A stretch of 64,000 nt of DNA, taken from Lingula anatina. Its lineage: Eukaryota; Brachiopoda; Lingulata; Lingulida; Lingulidae. The stretch spans positions 248,001-312,000 of the forward strand of contig NW_019775472.1 in assembly GCF_001039355.2 (NCBI RefSeq), given 5' to 3'. Each line of letters opens with the position of its first letter. Position 1 is the first letter of the stretch. A program made the translations under genes and the position numbers. Below, piece after piece: positions 51,413 to 62,907 of this stretch. The notes beneath the pieces are model-generated. The model saw nothing but the letters and a program-made list of their open reading frames with translations, searched no databases and was not told where the DNA came from.

Positions 51413-52110
51413 CTTGCACAACAAAGAACCTGCTGGGAAATGAGATTTAACAAGCTGTAAAAAGGCTTTACCAACATTGGTCTGTACAATTCCACTAAAT
51501 GGCGGATTGAACCATCAGATATTTTTTCTTGTTTTCGCAGTAACGTTTGTATAGTGGAGTGCGTGGTGGAAACCAGTTGACTCGAGTGCGCCTTGGTACT
51601 TTCTATTTGCTGCCCCTCGAAGATATTTACGAATTTAGATGCGAAAGCAAATGCATCGTTGAATAGCTTTTGAGTTATTTCGAACGTCAGAAACGTGCAG
51701 TTTTCCTTATTTGTTAGTCCTTTGAACAAGTTTATAGCCGAAACGGTGTCCTTTTATTGGTTAACTCTCGTTTTTATCGGCAGTTCTTTGTTAATTCTGT
51801 TCAGTGTTTTGTTACTAATTTCCCCGATGTTGCTTCTGGCCAGGTTTATTAGTCTGCATTGGACGTTGTTGGAAATTGTCTTTGTGGTCTTTGACCGTAA
51901 TCAAAGCTTCATTCTCACCTCGGTTTTCAATGCGGTTGTCTAATTCCGGTTTGCTTGCAATGAGTTTAGCTTCGTTGTTGATCTTATTTTTTAGTTTCAT
52001 CAGGTGCTCTGCCTTTAAGTACAATAATAATAAAAGCTTCATTCTCACCTTGGATCTCAATACTTTCGTCTAACTCCAGTTTGCTTGCAATGAGTTTAGT
52101 TGTTAAATAC
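51413..52110 (-). pseudogene. Decayed Penelope-like retroelement fragment (minus strand)
   Basis: Broken minus-strand frames read ALITVKDHKDNFQQRP, then ENCTFLTFEI...FAFASKFVNIFE, then (other frame) AANRKYQGALES, TAKTRKNI*WFNPPFSG and NVGKAFLQLVKSHFP. The order KDHK-NF, CTF-FDI-like, then TRK-WFNPPFS-VGK-FL-HFP is characteristic of Penelope-like reverse transcriptases and the segment downstream of them. There are stops and frameshifts, and the RT catalytic centre is deleted, so it is inactive. A tandem duplication of about 70 bp (51898 and 52027) lies at its 5' end. Confidence 0.75.
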
Positions 52111-52199
52111 AGCAGGGCACTTGACGAAACTTAAAATAAATTGGAAGACGAGGAGGAAAAACTAACTGTGACACCAGCCAAAACCACTGCTTTTCCACA

Positions 52200-52805
52200 A
52201 ACAACGGTTAAAAAGAATGATTCGGATTTGTTCGACATCACAAGGGGATCGTAGGACGGTGCTGATGCGAACTTGTTGGGCTGATTTTAGTCGACAAGAT
52301 CAAGGAGTTTATAGGCCTCACCATCCTTAGGAATCACTCAATGTCACACGTCAGCAACATAGCCAAAGGTTTTATCTCTACCAAGAAACAAATTGGATTA
52401 AAGGTCACAACCAACATCTCACACAACTCCGTTAACTTCTTAGACGTGCCATTTAACCTAAAAGACGGATCCTTTGGATCATACAAAAAAACCTAACGCC
52501 GTTATACTGTATGTGCACCGCAAATCAAGCCACCCTGCTATCCGAACTCAATAAACACAAGAATATCCACAATTTCCAGCGATGAAAACATGTTTGAAGC
52601 AGCAAATAGAAAGTACCAAGACGCACTCGAGCCATCTGTTTCAACAACAAATTTCACTACACAAACGTTACTACGAAATCAAGAAAAAACTCGCAAATAA
52701 ATATCTTATGGTTCAATCCCTAGAAATGCAATGTTGGTAAAGCCTTTCTTTCAGCTTATTAAATCTCATTTCCCAGCAGATTTTCGTTGCACAAGACTGA
52801 TAAAT
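52200..52805 (+). pseudogene. Decayed Penelope-like retroelement fragment (plus strand)
   Basis: Plus-strand frames read IGLKVTTNISHNSVNFLDVP, FNLKDGSFGSYKK, (frameshift) PNAVILYVHRKSSHPAI, then ISSDENMFEAANRKYQDALE. VNFLDV-F-L-G and YVH-SNHP are standard Penelope-like RT C-terminal motifs. The last part matches the minus-strand fragment in inverted orientation, so the two form a head-to-head inverted pair. Confidence 0.75.
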
Positions 52806-52849
52806 GAAAATAATGACTAAAATTTTGTTTTAATAACTTAAGGACAGTG

Positions 52850-52990
52850 AGTCCTGTATCCTGGTGGTAAGATTTCGATACATTGTAGGTACATCAGTCT
52901 TGGCATAATTCTATAAAACTTTGCGAACCATTCCGTGTGACACGATAATCTGTCTGGCAATGTCTGTCTTTTTCACGCCATTCTGGCACA
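52850..52990 (-). pseudogene. Paired-domain-like helix-turn-helix fragment, copy 2
   Basis: The minus strand reads LCQNGVKKTDIARQIIVSHG then MVRKVL, a stop, and NYAKTDVPTMYRNLTTR. This resembles the first helix-turn-helix of Pax paired domains (NGV..CDI.RQL.VSHGCV.KIL.RY.ETG). One stop interrupts it and no homeodomain follows. It may be a Pax-type fragment or a transposase with a paired-like domain; a related copy lies at 43895-44105. Confidence 0.55.
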
Positions 52991-53419
52991 GATAAACAAT
53001 ATTAGCTAATTTTAGCCTAGCTCATTTTACGCACTGCAAAACCGACCGCTTGCACGCAAGATTTCAATTTCATCTATGCAGTAGTTGACGACATATGGGT
53101 ATGTTTGGTTAGAACCATGCTTCGCCAAAGTCAAGCTCTGACCGGACATATTACGCAGCAGTGTTACAGCCATGGTAGTCAGTTAATTGGTAGCGACACA
53201 CTTTTCCATTCACATATCTCATATGAGATCTAAGCATTTTGAAAAAGAGAATGCATTTTACCTAGGCATACCTTCAAAAGTAAAACTTGCATATTAAATG
53301 TCAAGTCTGTATAAGGCCCGTTCAATAAAATTAAGAAGAGGACAATCTTTTAGTTAAAGGTGAACTAGTACTGGATTAATGTTGACTATGAAAAATGTTC
53401 GGTTTTTAGAAGTAAAAGT

Positions 53420-53845
53420 AAAGTTCTTGTATACCGCACTCAACATGCATCTCAGTACGGTTTACATTAGACGCTTTTTTTCCTGGGGAGGTTACATCCC
53501 AGCTGCCTTTTGAGACGCTGAAAGCTATTAAGCTTTCACTGCCAAACGAAGTGCCTTTCCCCTGCTTCAACCCCTAAGTGCTGAGTGTCAAACGGGAAGA
53601 CAGCAGTTACCAATTATGAAGTATTGGTGTGTCCCCGAAACGGGTCGAGCCCACACCTTCCTGCTTTGATCCGGAGGCGGACGGATATTTCGGTTTACAC
53701 CAATTAACAACTGAAGTTCTTTGGGGAAACGATTTGCTGTTCGGACCGTACATGTAAAATGTAATAGTGGGATACAACGCAAACGTGTAGATCTTAAAAT
53801 ATATAAAGGGGGACATTCTATCCACTCGCACGCCATTGTTTTTCC
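53420..53845 (-). repeat. Possible tRNA-derived SINE
   Basis: On the minus strand GTGGGCTCGACCCG resembles an RNA polymerase III B box, and the sequence around GATCCGGAGGCGGAC and GACAGCAGTTACCAATTATGA has the look of tRNA-related SINE heads. No clear A box or target duplication was identified. Confidence 0.35.
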
Positions 53846-55458
53846 TTGGTAGGCATCAATTTTCTTTGACCGAGGTTTGCAGGCAAACTCTGTAATTATC
53901 TTTTTTTCAATGAATTCATTCCACTATGTACGTAATACATAGAATCTTCATCTTCAGACTCGCATAATTAGGCTACGGGTGCTTTTAAATGACATGTTGT
54001 AAACATAGGAAGTATTGAAAATTATTTATAACATTCCTAATCCATTGGTTTCAAGCTCACTTGGACTTTTGGGGGAAGTATTACCATACCATTTCATATT
54101 ATTTCAATTATTAAATTATATTATCAAGACGTGATTGAACTAGGAACAATTCTTCCGTCGTATTCCTTGTATTCTTTGTAATCAAAACGTTTAAAGTTAT
54201 AACACGAATGTGAATGATGTCAAGTTGAATATGCTGTGGATTTAGCAAATGAAAAATAACTCTAGACCATGATAGTGTTTCCCTGTGGCATTTTCCCCAT
54301 GTAAGATATTTAAAACCCAATTCACAGTCCGTTAAACGGTTTGCCTGAATTCTGAAATGGATATGTAACGGGAATCATGAATAGCCCACCATTGGATCAA
54401 GTACATGTAGCTGAAATCAGTGAAACGGTTTGAATAGACGAATTGATCACTTCAGGCAAGCAATTCCAAGAGTGTCAATTTGATAATAGCATGTTTTATT
54501 CGTGTTTTTAGACGATCGAGCGTAAAAAGCGTTTTTGATTGGAACACTCCGATTGAAACCATTTCAATAAAAAACAATAACGCACTGTTATTTTATTCTA
54601 TGCAGGGGAAGAATCGTGTTCATAGCTCATTTTTATGCACTGTGTTTGGCATGGCGTTAGAACAAACACTGCACTCAAGAATATCACACTTTCTAGCCTG
54701 ACAACGATCCAATTTGCAGTTTCAAGATACAAACTATACAAGTATACTTTTTTGAACGATGATATAGGTAGTTTGATTCGTCAGCTTTGTATTAAGAAGT
54801 GTTTTTGAGCAATATGACCATTTCTTCTGAATGAGGACACATTCATGAGACAGCGAGAGGGGGAGAGGGGGGGAGAGGGAGAGAGAGGGATAGAAAGATT
54901 GAGAGAGAGAGAGATGTTGTCACACAAGCTGTATTTTTTGCTTCATGATGTAAGGGGGAATGCAAAATAACAAGTTTGATTTTTTAATTCTGCATGTGAC
55001 TTTGCCCAAATGCTAAGTTTATTTGGAGAGCAGTGAAATCAGAACTGATTGTCAATATCATAGAAAAAAACAACTTGAAGATTGACAACTGTGAAATATA
55101 TTTTTGAATCCACTGAATAATTTTCGCTTTCGCGTGTTATAAAGGGAACGCAGCTGTTTCGGAAACAAAGAATCAGTTAAAGCTGAGAATTTGAAATAGA
55201 ACAAACAAGTCATTTATTTTCCGAAGGTTCATTTAGTGGCCACGGCGTCGACCTCAACAGACCTAGGCTATTGCCGTTTTATATACATCTATATGACATA
55301 AAGTACAGTACAGTCAACTGGCACAATTATGTAACACTGGGTTTATTGCATCTCAGTTCTATGTATGGTACATTACGAGAACCAAGTTTTATTAAAGCAA
55401 ACCCGCTAATGTTATTCAGACTCCAAGTATTTCTACATTAATCCCATTACTGGATTGT
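53846..55458. other. Intergenic sequence downstream of the amidated-peptide gene
   Basis: No gene is recognised. A GA-rich simple repeat lies at about 54846-54915. Confidence 0.45.
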
Positions 55459-58400
55459 CTATTTTCCGATACGCAGATTGCCCATACTTAAGCCGCCTCT
55501 TCCTTTGTTTGGCTTGAGGTTAGAGAGCATCTGTGCAAGCTGGGACAACGACACATCCTGGCGTTTTGTAATACCTAGAAAACAATCGAACAAAATTGGT
55601 ATATATTTTTCATTAATAAATTGATACCCAATGTTAATTAAGCACACACGCGCGCGCGCGCGCGCGAGAGAGAGAGAGTTATTAAATAGAGATCCAAGCA
55701 AGTTGGATTGAAACACCCAAAATTAAGTACCCGATGTGGTGTTAAATTTAAATTCTTAGTGCAGAGAAGTAAAATGCGGTAGTGCCCCGTGTGATAGTAA
55801 AACAAAAGAGTAAAGAAAGCAGATTGGCAGAAGAGCAGAGGGAGACAGATAAACTAAGAGAGACAGGGAGAGAGAGAGTAGACCACATACCTGCGTATTT
55901 GTTTATTTTGATATATTGGGAATCCAAAGCAGGTTCAAGGAAACTGTCTGTCTGATATCTATGGCGTCTCTTGCTGGGCATGCTGGCGAGTGCTTTGATT
56001 TTCATTGCATTAAGGTAAGAGTCCAAGATGTCTTCCTCATTTCTAGTGAGTTCCGTGGAGTCGGTTTCATGGCGGGTCACCAGGTGATAGCCTTGAAGAC
56101 CAGAGTTTGTACCGTCAGCATTTTCCGTGCCATCCCCTTCACTGATTAAGACTGAAATAGAAAAAATGGTCAACATTAATAATAATATTTATTTTGCACA
56201 GCTGCGACATAGAGTTGGTACCATGTGATAAGTCAGTTGATTATAAACACCACTTAAAAATGAAGAATTTATAAAATATGACATGTTTATCAAGTATAAA
56301 CTATTTACATGAAATTTATCAATGATTTTACCATGTGTGACGAGAACACGATCTCCAGTTCGTCAGTTCGTCGATATTAAATATGATTTACCAAAGATTC
56401 TATTTTCTGTATAACATTAATGAGGAACTTGATTTGGAACAAGTCTGAAAACTGCTTGAACATTTGTTATTCTAAAATCAGCCAATGGCGTATTTAAAAA
56501 CAACAAAGTGGCAAAGAAGTGGTAAATGGAGCAGTGGAAGATGATGCTTAACAACGAATAAATAACGACCAAACAAGTTTTAGACAGAAAAAATGAAAAT
56601 AATGATCTCATTAATCTGTATACATACATGCCTCTATTAAAAACACAGAAGCAAAACACCAAACCCAATTTTAAGTTTTTTGTCAATGGCGAAAATAGAA
56701 ACTCTCTTACGAAATGCTATTTTGCCAAATTAAAGGGAAAAAAACGTCATCGTCAATTATGTAATAAAGGAAACAGCTTTTTACAATCAGTAATTATATA
56801 GTAAATTGATATCATTAAGACACCGGTTTCATTATTTTAAGACTGCTGTTTTAGTTTTTTCCAAGAAAGGCATAAATTGCTAGTGTGGAAAGCCATATCA
56901 CATCCTGTGCACGTCACCAGTGGAAGGGCATTAAAATGTTATTTTTGTAAATGGGCCGCCATGGACATAAAATAATGTTAAGGGTATTGTAAGCCTTTAT
57001 AATCACCCAGATACCGAAAATGAGTTTTTTTCCTGTTTCTAATTATTCAATAAGTCATCTACTTTTGGTTTCGGAGTGCTAGAATGTGTCATTATTTTGG
57101 CGCTAAAATGGTGTTCTTGGGTGCCCAGGTTAAGGAGAAATTTGAGAAACCGATTTTTCCATTTTTACCCCAAAATCGCAATTATGATGTCACCCGTAAG
57201 ATGACATGAATATTTACTCACTAAACACTGAATATTTATCTGCTATCCAAAGGAATGTATTTAAGGCAGTAAACAAGGAATTTTTGGCAAAGGCTAACAG
57301 TATCCTTAAGATATCATTCGGTGCCATTCAAAACTTGTTTAGATTAGCTCTTGGCTTGTTCGAGGGGAGAACGCCAATTTTCTCTTTGAGATGCACAATT
57401 ATGCCATATTCTGATTTTAAGCTTGCAATTGTATAGAATATTGAAGGTTGTAAAACAATAATGGTATTGTCAAGGTGGAAAAAAATTAAAGGTATCGACA
57501 AACTTTCTTATTATTCGTACAACTTGTCCAAATCGATACTTCGGCACAATTTTATAAGGCCGGAGAAAGAGAGGGAAAGGAAGAATGGAGGGGGGGGAAT
57601 AAGTCAGTATCACTAAAATTGTGATAAAACAGATATGTTCATCATTGACAACAGACACGTATTTCTCCACAGGCTTTATCTGGACAAACAAGACACTCCT
57701 TACTGAGCCACAAAGTGCATGAATCCGTTCTTTTCCTGTCTCGCAATACATAATTTATTCCAACTCGCAGTAGGAAAAACGTGATGCTGTTGCAATAGTT
57801 GGAGGTTATCCAAGAAATCAAGAAGTTATTATCATTATCCTGAACTTGTGAAATCGAAACAAGCGCACATAATTGCCCTATAATCACTGGCCTCATGACA
57901 ACTTCCACCCTCTTGCAGTTATCAGAGTAGAACTTGTGAATATCGTTTACGAACAAACTACACCCCAAAGTTGTGTTCCGCTCTACGGAAAACTAAATGT
58001 GAAATGTATGCTTATTTTACGCAACCAACCTCGAATCGGTGCTATTTTGATATACCAACGTATAGCTCGAGTCATAATAGATATGGTTATTTCTGTTAGC
58101 GTCTTATTTCTTTTAACACCAGACCTTAATTGTACCATAACTGTTACTTAAATGCTTGGAAGTCGGGATCACCAACCAAGTGTCCAAGAGGCATGGGTTC
58201 GAATCAATTACTCTAAATTATTTTTCGTTAACTTTTCAGAAAAATATTTACGAAAGTACATGCTCAATGCACGAAAAAATGTTTGTGCGCATCAGTCGCT
58301 GACAGCGCTGCTTGTTGATTAATATCTACACATTGCGTCCAACTCTTGCTCTCTAATGATTGAAATAAAGGCGTTTCGCTCATGCATCATCCACCGTTTC

Positions 58401-58726
58401 AGCACAAACGGCCAAAATGTTAAAAAAAGAACCACCAGCCAGCAAAAATATCAACCGCAGTTTTATTTTACAAACAGCTTAACCACTGCAACTGGCGACA
58501 GAATACCCAAAATATGAACAATATTTGTTGAAAGAAAAGGACGATTCTTTACTCGTCACTTACCATAGTCATCTTCTGGGTTCGTTGTTAAGGAATTTTC
58601 GCCTGTGTCCAAGAGCCGACTGTTGTCCTCAGAGTAGGTAGACGGGTACGGTGCCGCGTGCAGTGTCGTACTGAGAAGAAGAATCCCAACACACATTCGG
58701 GTAGCACAATGTAAACACGTTGCCAT
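55459..58726 (-). CDS. Neuropeptide-type precursor with C-terminal amidated 31-mer
   Basis: Three exons, 58726-58564, 56151-55891 and 55574-55459 (TAG), are joined by two phase-1 introns with good sites (TATG|GTAAGT, TTTCAG|TC, GCAG|GTATGT, TCTAG|GTATT). The product is 179 residues. Residues 1-24 form a signal peptide ending TTLHA. A Lys-Arg-Arg lies at 115-117. The last exon begins with a Lys-Arg (145-146) followed by a 31-residue peptide starting QDVSLSQLAQMLSNL and ending GGLSMGNLRI. It is closed by Gly178-Lys179 and the stop. KR-Q...GK-stop is the classic layout for a peptide with pyroglutamate and C-terminal amide. I do not recognise the family; faint likenesses to CRH, PTH and orexin peptides were considered and none is convincing. 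ATG at 58726 (AAAGATGG) is preferred over the one at 58771 because it starts the signal peptide. Confidence 0.8.
55643..55678. repeat. (CG)n/(GA)n dinucleotide tract in intron 2 of the peptide gene
   Basis: CACACGCGCGCG... passes into GAGAGAGA just upstream of the last exon. Confidence 0.9.
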
Positions 58727-60165
58727 CTTTAAATACCTTTCTCTGCCAAAAGTAAACAGTACCTGAAGCATGAAGAAAACGAGGGAGATTACTACTTGAT
58801 TAAAGTATAAATCACCGGGCGCTGCTGGTTTGGCTACGTCACACTTAGTTCTGTATGGCTAAGGCGTAGAGGTGATCAATGGAAGAAATGATGTGCGAAT
58901 AACGGAGGGTTCTAATGATCTCCAGTTATATACTGCTAAATTTATCTCATTTTAGCAACATCTAGAAGATTAATTAACTAGTTAGGCATCTCCCGTTTTA
59001 CCACGAATAAACACTTGCGCACGCACGCGCTTATCTACGTGTTCACATAACATTGGATGCTGCTCAGGAACTGCTATTCTGAAGAGCTTTTATGTCTGAG
59101 TAACAGAATTATTGAATCTATGTGACTTTTCTCATTGTCCTATACATACATTTGTTCAATGGGATAAAAAAACTGTTACTTATAGAACATGCATTTATGT
59201 ATAAACATATAAGTATAATTTGAATATAGCATGGTTCATTTTTTAACCAAAGCTTTTACAATTTTATTCATTTTCAATACTTCTCTGTCGTATATTCTTA
59301 CCTGAACACATTCTAGAATGATTTTATTACATATATTATAACGGTTTTATTATGTGATTTTACTTTGGGAATTTTGCGTGCGATTTTATGTACGTATTCT
59401 TTTAGGTCTTTCATCCTGAGTTGGGAATAAATAAATAAGTAATAAATAAATAAATAATCGCTTTGACGGTTCAACTAAACATTAAATGTTAACTGTTACA
59501 TAGGTGGTGTTCATGCAGTCATTTGCTCGTTAAGTTACAACATTCAGAGATTTTTGAAGTGTAATGGGGCATTCTTTAACAGGCAAAAATCTCAGCGAAT
59601 ACGATTTTATGCTGGTTATTATCAAAAAGGAGAATGGCGAGTCTAAAAAATAAAATGATAAAAACATGAAGTAAAAAACATCGTGACACAAAAGCTTTGG
59701 TGTAATCGAATTGTTTGGCTTCTTAGGGACTGATAGTCTAGCATGTGGCAGACACCCCCATATCATGATATATTGGAAACTAAAATCATCACACTTGATT
59801 GAACGCATGCTTAGGTGTCAATTCTCAGAAAGTCTGCTCAAAAGAAGACTGGAATTTGAATATTCTTTAGTTCAACATGTGTACACAACTTCGGGGAAAA
59901 ACGTTATAACCGTTATAAACGTAGCACACATTTCCTTAAGCTTTTCGTCATTTTAATGCGTCCTAAAAGTTTGCTTATTTTGTTTATTTATCTAATGGCC
60001 TAAGAAGCTACAGCGTGTACACATTCCAATGTGTTTGAAAGCTTGCAGTGCATGAAGTCAAGAGATGCAATGTGGTGTTTTTGTCTTCACGAAACATTTT
60101 GCTTTTCTAACTGCAAAAAGCCAACTTCTATCCAAACTGCGTAATCCGATCTTTAACATGTCTAG
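58727..60165. other. Upstream region of the peptide gene and intergenic sequence
   Basis: An acceptor-like TTTTGGCAG lies just upstream of the ATG on the minus strand, suggesting a 5' UTR exon I could not place. An AAAT microsatellite lies at about 59426-59457. No gene is recognised. Confidence 0.4.
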
Positions 60166-60440
60166 GAATGGGTTCCCATGCCTAGATCGATCCAATAGGA
60201 TCGGTCTAACTCCATGGGGATTCACGCTAAATTGCTATCAACTTAAGCTTCTATCACGCCTACAGAATCAGCTAGGGGGTAATTAACTTTTGTGCACGCT
60301 CGGCCTCCGGTAGTTAATTACCCCCTTACAGCTTTAGTAGGCGTGACATTTAAGCCGCTTACGTTGATAGCAATTTAGTGAGAATCCTCTTGGAGATTGA
60401 TCGATCCAAGGTTAGTACGATAATCTCTGGGAATGGTCTC
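60166..60440. mobile_element. Family 1 MITE (PIF/Harbinger-like)
   Basis: GGGTTCCCATGCCTAGATCGA on the left and CTGGGAATGGTCTC on the right are imperfect inverted repeats. Inner arms (CACGCCTACAGAATCAGC with TAGTAGGCGTG, and GGGGGTAATTAACT with AGTTAATTACCCCC) make a long hairpin. TCTAGGAATGGG occurs on both sides. Confidence 0.85.
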
Positions 60441-60724
60441 TAGGAATGGGATATTGGAAATGATCCTTATTTACTCAATTGCAACACATTCAGCAGCCAA
60501 AAAGCTTGTCCTTTCTATATGCTCAGTGTAAAATTTATCACCTTTTAAAAATCAAAATGAAAACACCAAGACAAACCAGTTATGTTTCCCTCTCTCTTCT
60601 TCGCTTTCCTGTGTGTGGAAAATGCCCACGATATTAAATATGAGTTGCCATTACGCCTTCTGCTAAGTGACCATTACCAGTCTCGCGTGATGAAACGAGA
60701 ATTTTGGCGTTTGGCGTACACTAA

Positions 60725-60890
60725 CAGGGGCGTAACCAGACCTTTTAAAATTGTACGCACAGATTTTGAAAATTCCCAGGTACGATTATATTCCGTGAAA
60801 ATTACACTAGATTTTTAGAGAATAATATCATGGTTGGCTCAAAAAATTGTACGCACAGTGCATCCGTGCGTATGCCTGGTTACGCCCCTG
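60725..60890. mobile_element. hAT-like MITE
   Basis: CAGGGGCGTAACCAGAC and GCCTGGTTACGCCCCTG form good terminal inverted repeats of the hAT CAGGGGCG type. ACTAA is shared by both flanks, but a full 8-bp duplication is not clear. Confidence 0.75.
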
Positions 60891-61340
60891 ACTAATATCT
60901 ATGACTATTAAAAATCCTAGCAAAAATAATAGCTGCCTTTGTCTGATGATCTAAATTCTCTGTTGAACCCAATCCCCCCTTCTTTTTTAAATTTGGTTTG
61001 TTGTTGGACTCAACTCTGATTTTATACTGCTGAATTCTGTAAGGCTTACATCGCGCAACCGTCTTAAGCCACATTATTCAATTTCAACTTCATATAATAT
61101 TGGTATATAACATTCGTACGCACAAAATATTCGGTCGAAATCTGTTTGTAGAAGGTCGTTGATTTTTAATCATCCACAGTGTAGGAGGAGACTGAATCTG
61201 AACAGAGTTGCCAAACTCACCCGGATTACCCAGGATTTTTTTGGCTTTGAGACGGGGTCACAACCAGTTCTATGCGAAACATTTTCTGTACATGGCAGCA
61301 AGGGTTTCGTGTTAATCTGCCTGTTGGTAGATTCTGTTAA

Positions 61341-61663
61341 AGGGATAATAACTCTTCGTTTTGGCCAAAAAATGAATTTTCCTGGAGTAAACAACAATTT
61401 CCCCATACTTACCAATGGTTAATGAATACATTTTTACATTCAAAGTTAGTCCCTGTTTTTTTTTCTAAAAAGTTTATTTTTAAGAGATTATAACAAAGTA
61501 TGGCCATCAATGGAGGTCATCTGGTCTAAAGACAAGCTCAGATATCAGAATAATAGCTATAATTGCAGTTTTTGTGGTACTACAGAATATATCATATTTC
61601 AATGAGTTGTTCACAATGTTTTGATTATGAAATATAGATCTCACACGAAGAGTTATTATCCCT
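61341..61663. mobile_element. piggyBac-like MITE with TTAA target duplication
   Basis: A 323-bp insertion bounded by AGGGATAATAACTCTTCG and its exact inverse is flanked by TTAA on both sides (61337-61340 and 61664-61667). The paralogous locus at 63358-63361 has one TTAA and no insertion. An older relative lies in HENMT1 intron 3. Confidence 0.95.
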
Positions 61664-61789
61664 TTAATGAGTCAAGGGTAAAACAAGGGCAGAAGAGAAC
61701 GAGGGGCGTACTTTCACAGGAATTCAGCGTCATGGGTAATACGTGGGCGATGGCAAGTCTGAAGAGAACCGCATCAATTCAAGGTATAA

Positions 61790-62049
61790 GGGCTCGTTCC
61801 CACTGAAATTAGTACTACGTAGGTGGGGATCCATCCAACTCCACCGGGACTCTCACTCAATACAATCAGATAAGTAGATTAACACACCTCCTCCTGGCTT
61901 TGAATAGAGTACAGAAAAGCTAAAGATAATACGAGGACGATGGAAACAAGAAGTGGCGTGTTAATCTGTCAGTCTGATTGCACTCAGTGGGAGTCCCCGG
62001 CCAGTTGGATCGACCTACGTAGAACGATAATTTTATTGGGAATGAGCGC
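61790..62049. mobile_element. Family 1b MITE, copy in duplication copy 1
   Basis: GGGCTCGTTCCCACTGAAAT and ATTTTATTGGGAATGAGCGC are inverted ends flanked by TAA. Inner inverted blocks include TACGTAGGTGG-ATCCATCCAACT with AGTTGGATCGACCTACGTA, and GATTAACACACC with GGCGTGTTAATC. It is present in both duplication copies, so it predates the duplication. Confidence 0.85.
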
Positions 62050-62144
62050 TAAAGCTGAAGAAAAATATGATTCACAAAAATGTTAAATAGGATTTTCTGT
62101 GAATTTTCAAATGCAGGGATTTCTGTAGAATTGCAGTAAATTAA

Positions 62145-62369
62145 GGGTGTATTCCCAGAGATTTAGATCGATCCAGAGATTAAGATTTAGATCGACCTAA
62201 CTCCCTGGGGGTTCACGATAAATTGCAGTCAGCCGAGCGCGCACCATAGTTAATTACCCCCTTACAGCTTTCAGTGGGCGGGACAGACGCTTAAGCCGGC
62301 TAAGCTGACAGTAATCTAGTGAGACTCCCCACAGGGATAGATCGATCTAAAATCTATGGAAATGGGGTC
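62145..62369. mobile_element. Family 1 MITE with proven TAA target duplication
   Basis: A 225-bp insertion (GGGTGTATTCCCAGAG to AAATGGGGTC) is flanked by TAA on both sides. The duplicated locus near 63847 reads AAATTAAGTGCCTG with a single TAA and no element. A three-base TWA duplication and GGG-type ends fit PIF/Harbinger. Confidence 0.93.
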
Positions 62370-62879
62370 TAAGTGCCTGAAATAACACTAACTGTGCTTT
62401 CCTCTTTTATGTAAAAATAAAAGTAAGCTTTTTAGGGGCCAGAAATGGGGTAGACGTTGCCTTTCTTTAGTACAATTGTATAACTTGGCAGGAATTTTTC
62501 TAATATATATGAAAAGGCAATATTTATCCATGCATAAATTAGCATAGTTATAAGAGGATGCCGTGATCGGGCAATCATCCTTTTAGTGATGACGTCATTG
62601 GTCAAGATTTTTTGTTTATCAGACATCGCATTACCGGATATCAGATCGTTTCCTATACTTATTTTAGACCTATAATAATAGGATAGTTTCGATGAAACGC
62701 AGTTTGCTATAGCCCCGTTACCTAATCAAAGAAGTGGATATGCTTGTGAACCAAATGTAAACTATATGTTTCATGTTTATTGACCATTTCATAAAAAAGT
62801 GATTTTCACGCGCTTCTGGCTTCAAGTTGTCATTTCTAGAAGCTTGATAATATGTGCGTGTATACCCACTCCATTACAT

Positions 62880-62907
62880 TGCCTCGGAGAGAGAGAGAGA
62901 GAGAGGT
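62880..62907. repeat. (GA)n microsatellite
   Basis: A run of GAGAGA lies in otherwise unremarkable intergenic sequence between the two duplication copies. Confidence 0.9.

Larger units (their letters stand above)
61295..62520. repeat. Direct segmental duplication, copy 1 (with two nested MITE insertions)
   Basis: From GCAGCAAGGGTTTCGTG onward this segment matches 63316-64000 with only scattered differences, apart from the insertions at 61341-61663 and 62145-62369. The second copy runs to the window edge, so the full length is unknown. Confidence 0.95.

Noticed and set aside
55459-55574. Assigning the amidated peptide to CRH, PTH or orexin families
   Set aside because: Each shares only a few scattered residues (an SL-L-L start, VS-QL spacing, or a GGLSMG-like tail); spacing and hallmark residues do not fit.
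58140-58215. A tRNA-like GGGTTCGAATC B-box motif
   Set aside because: No A box, anticodon arm or acceptor stem could be built around it.
60725-60890. An 8-bp target duplication for the hAT-like MITE
   Set aside because: Only ACTAA is shared by the flanks, at unequal distance from the ends.
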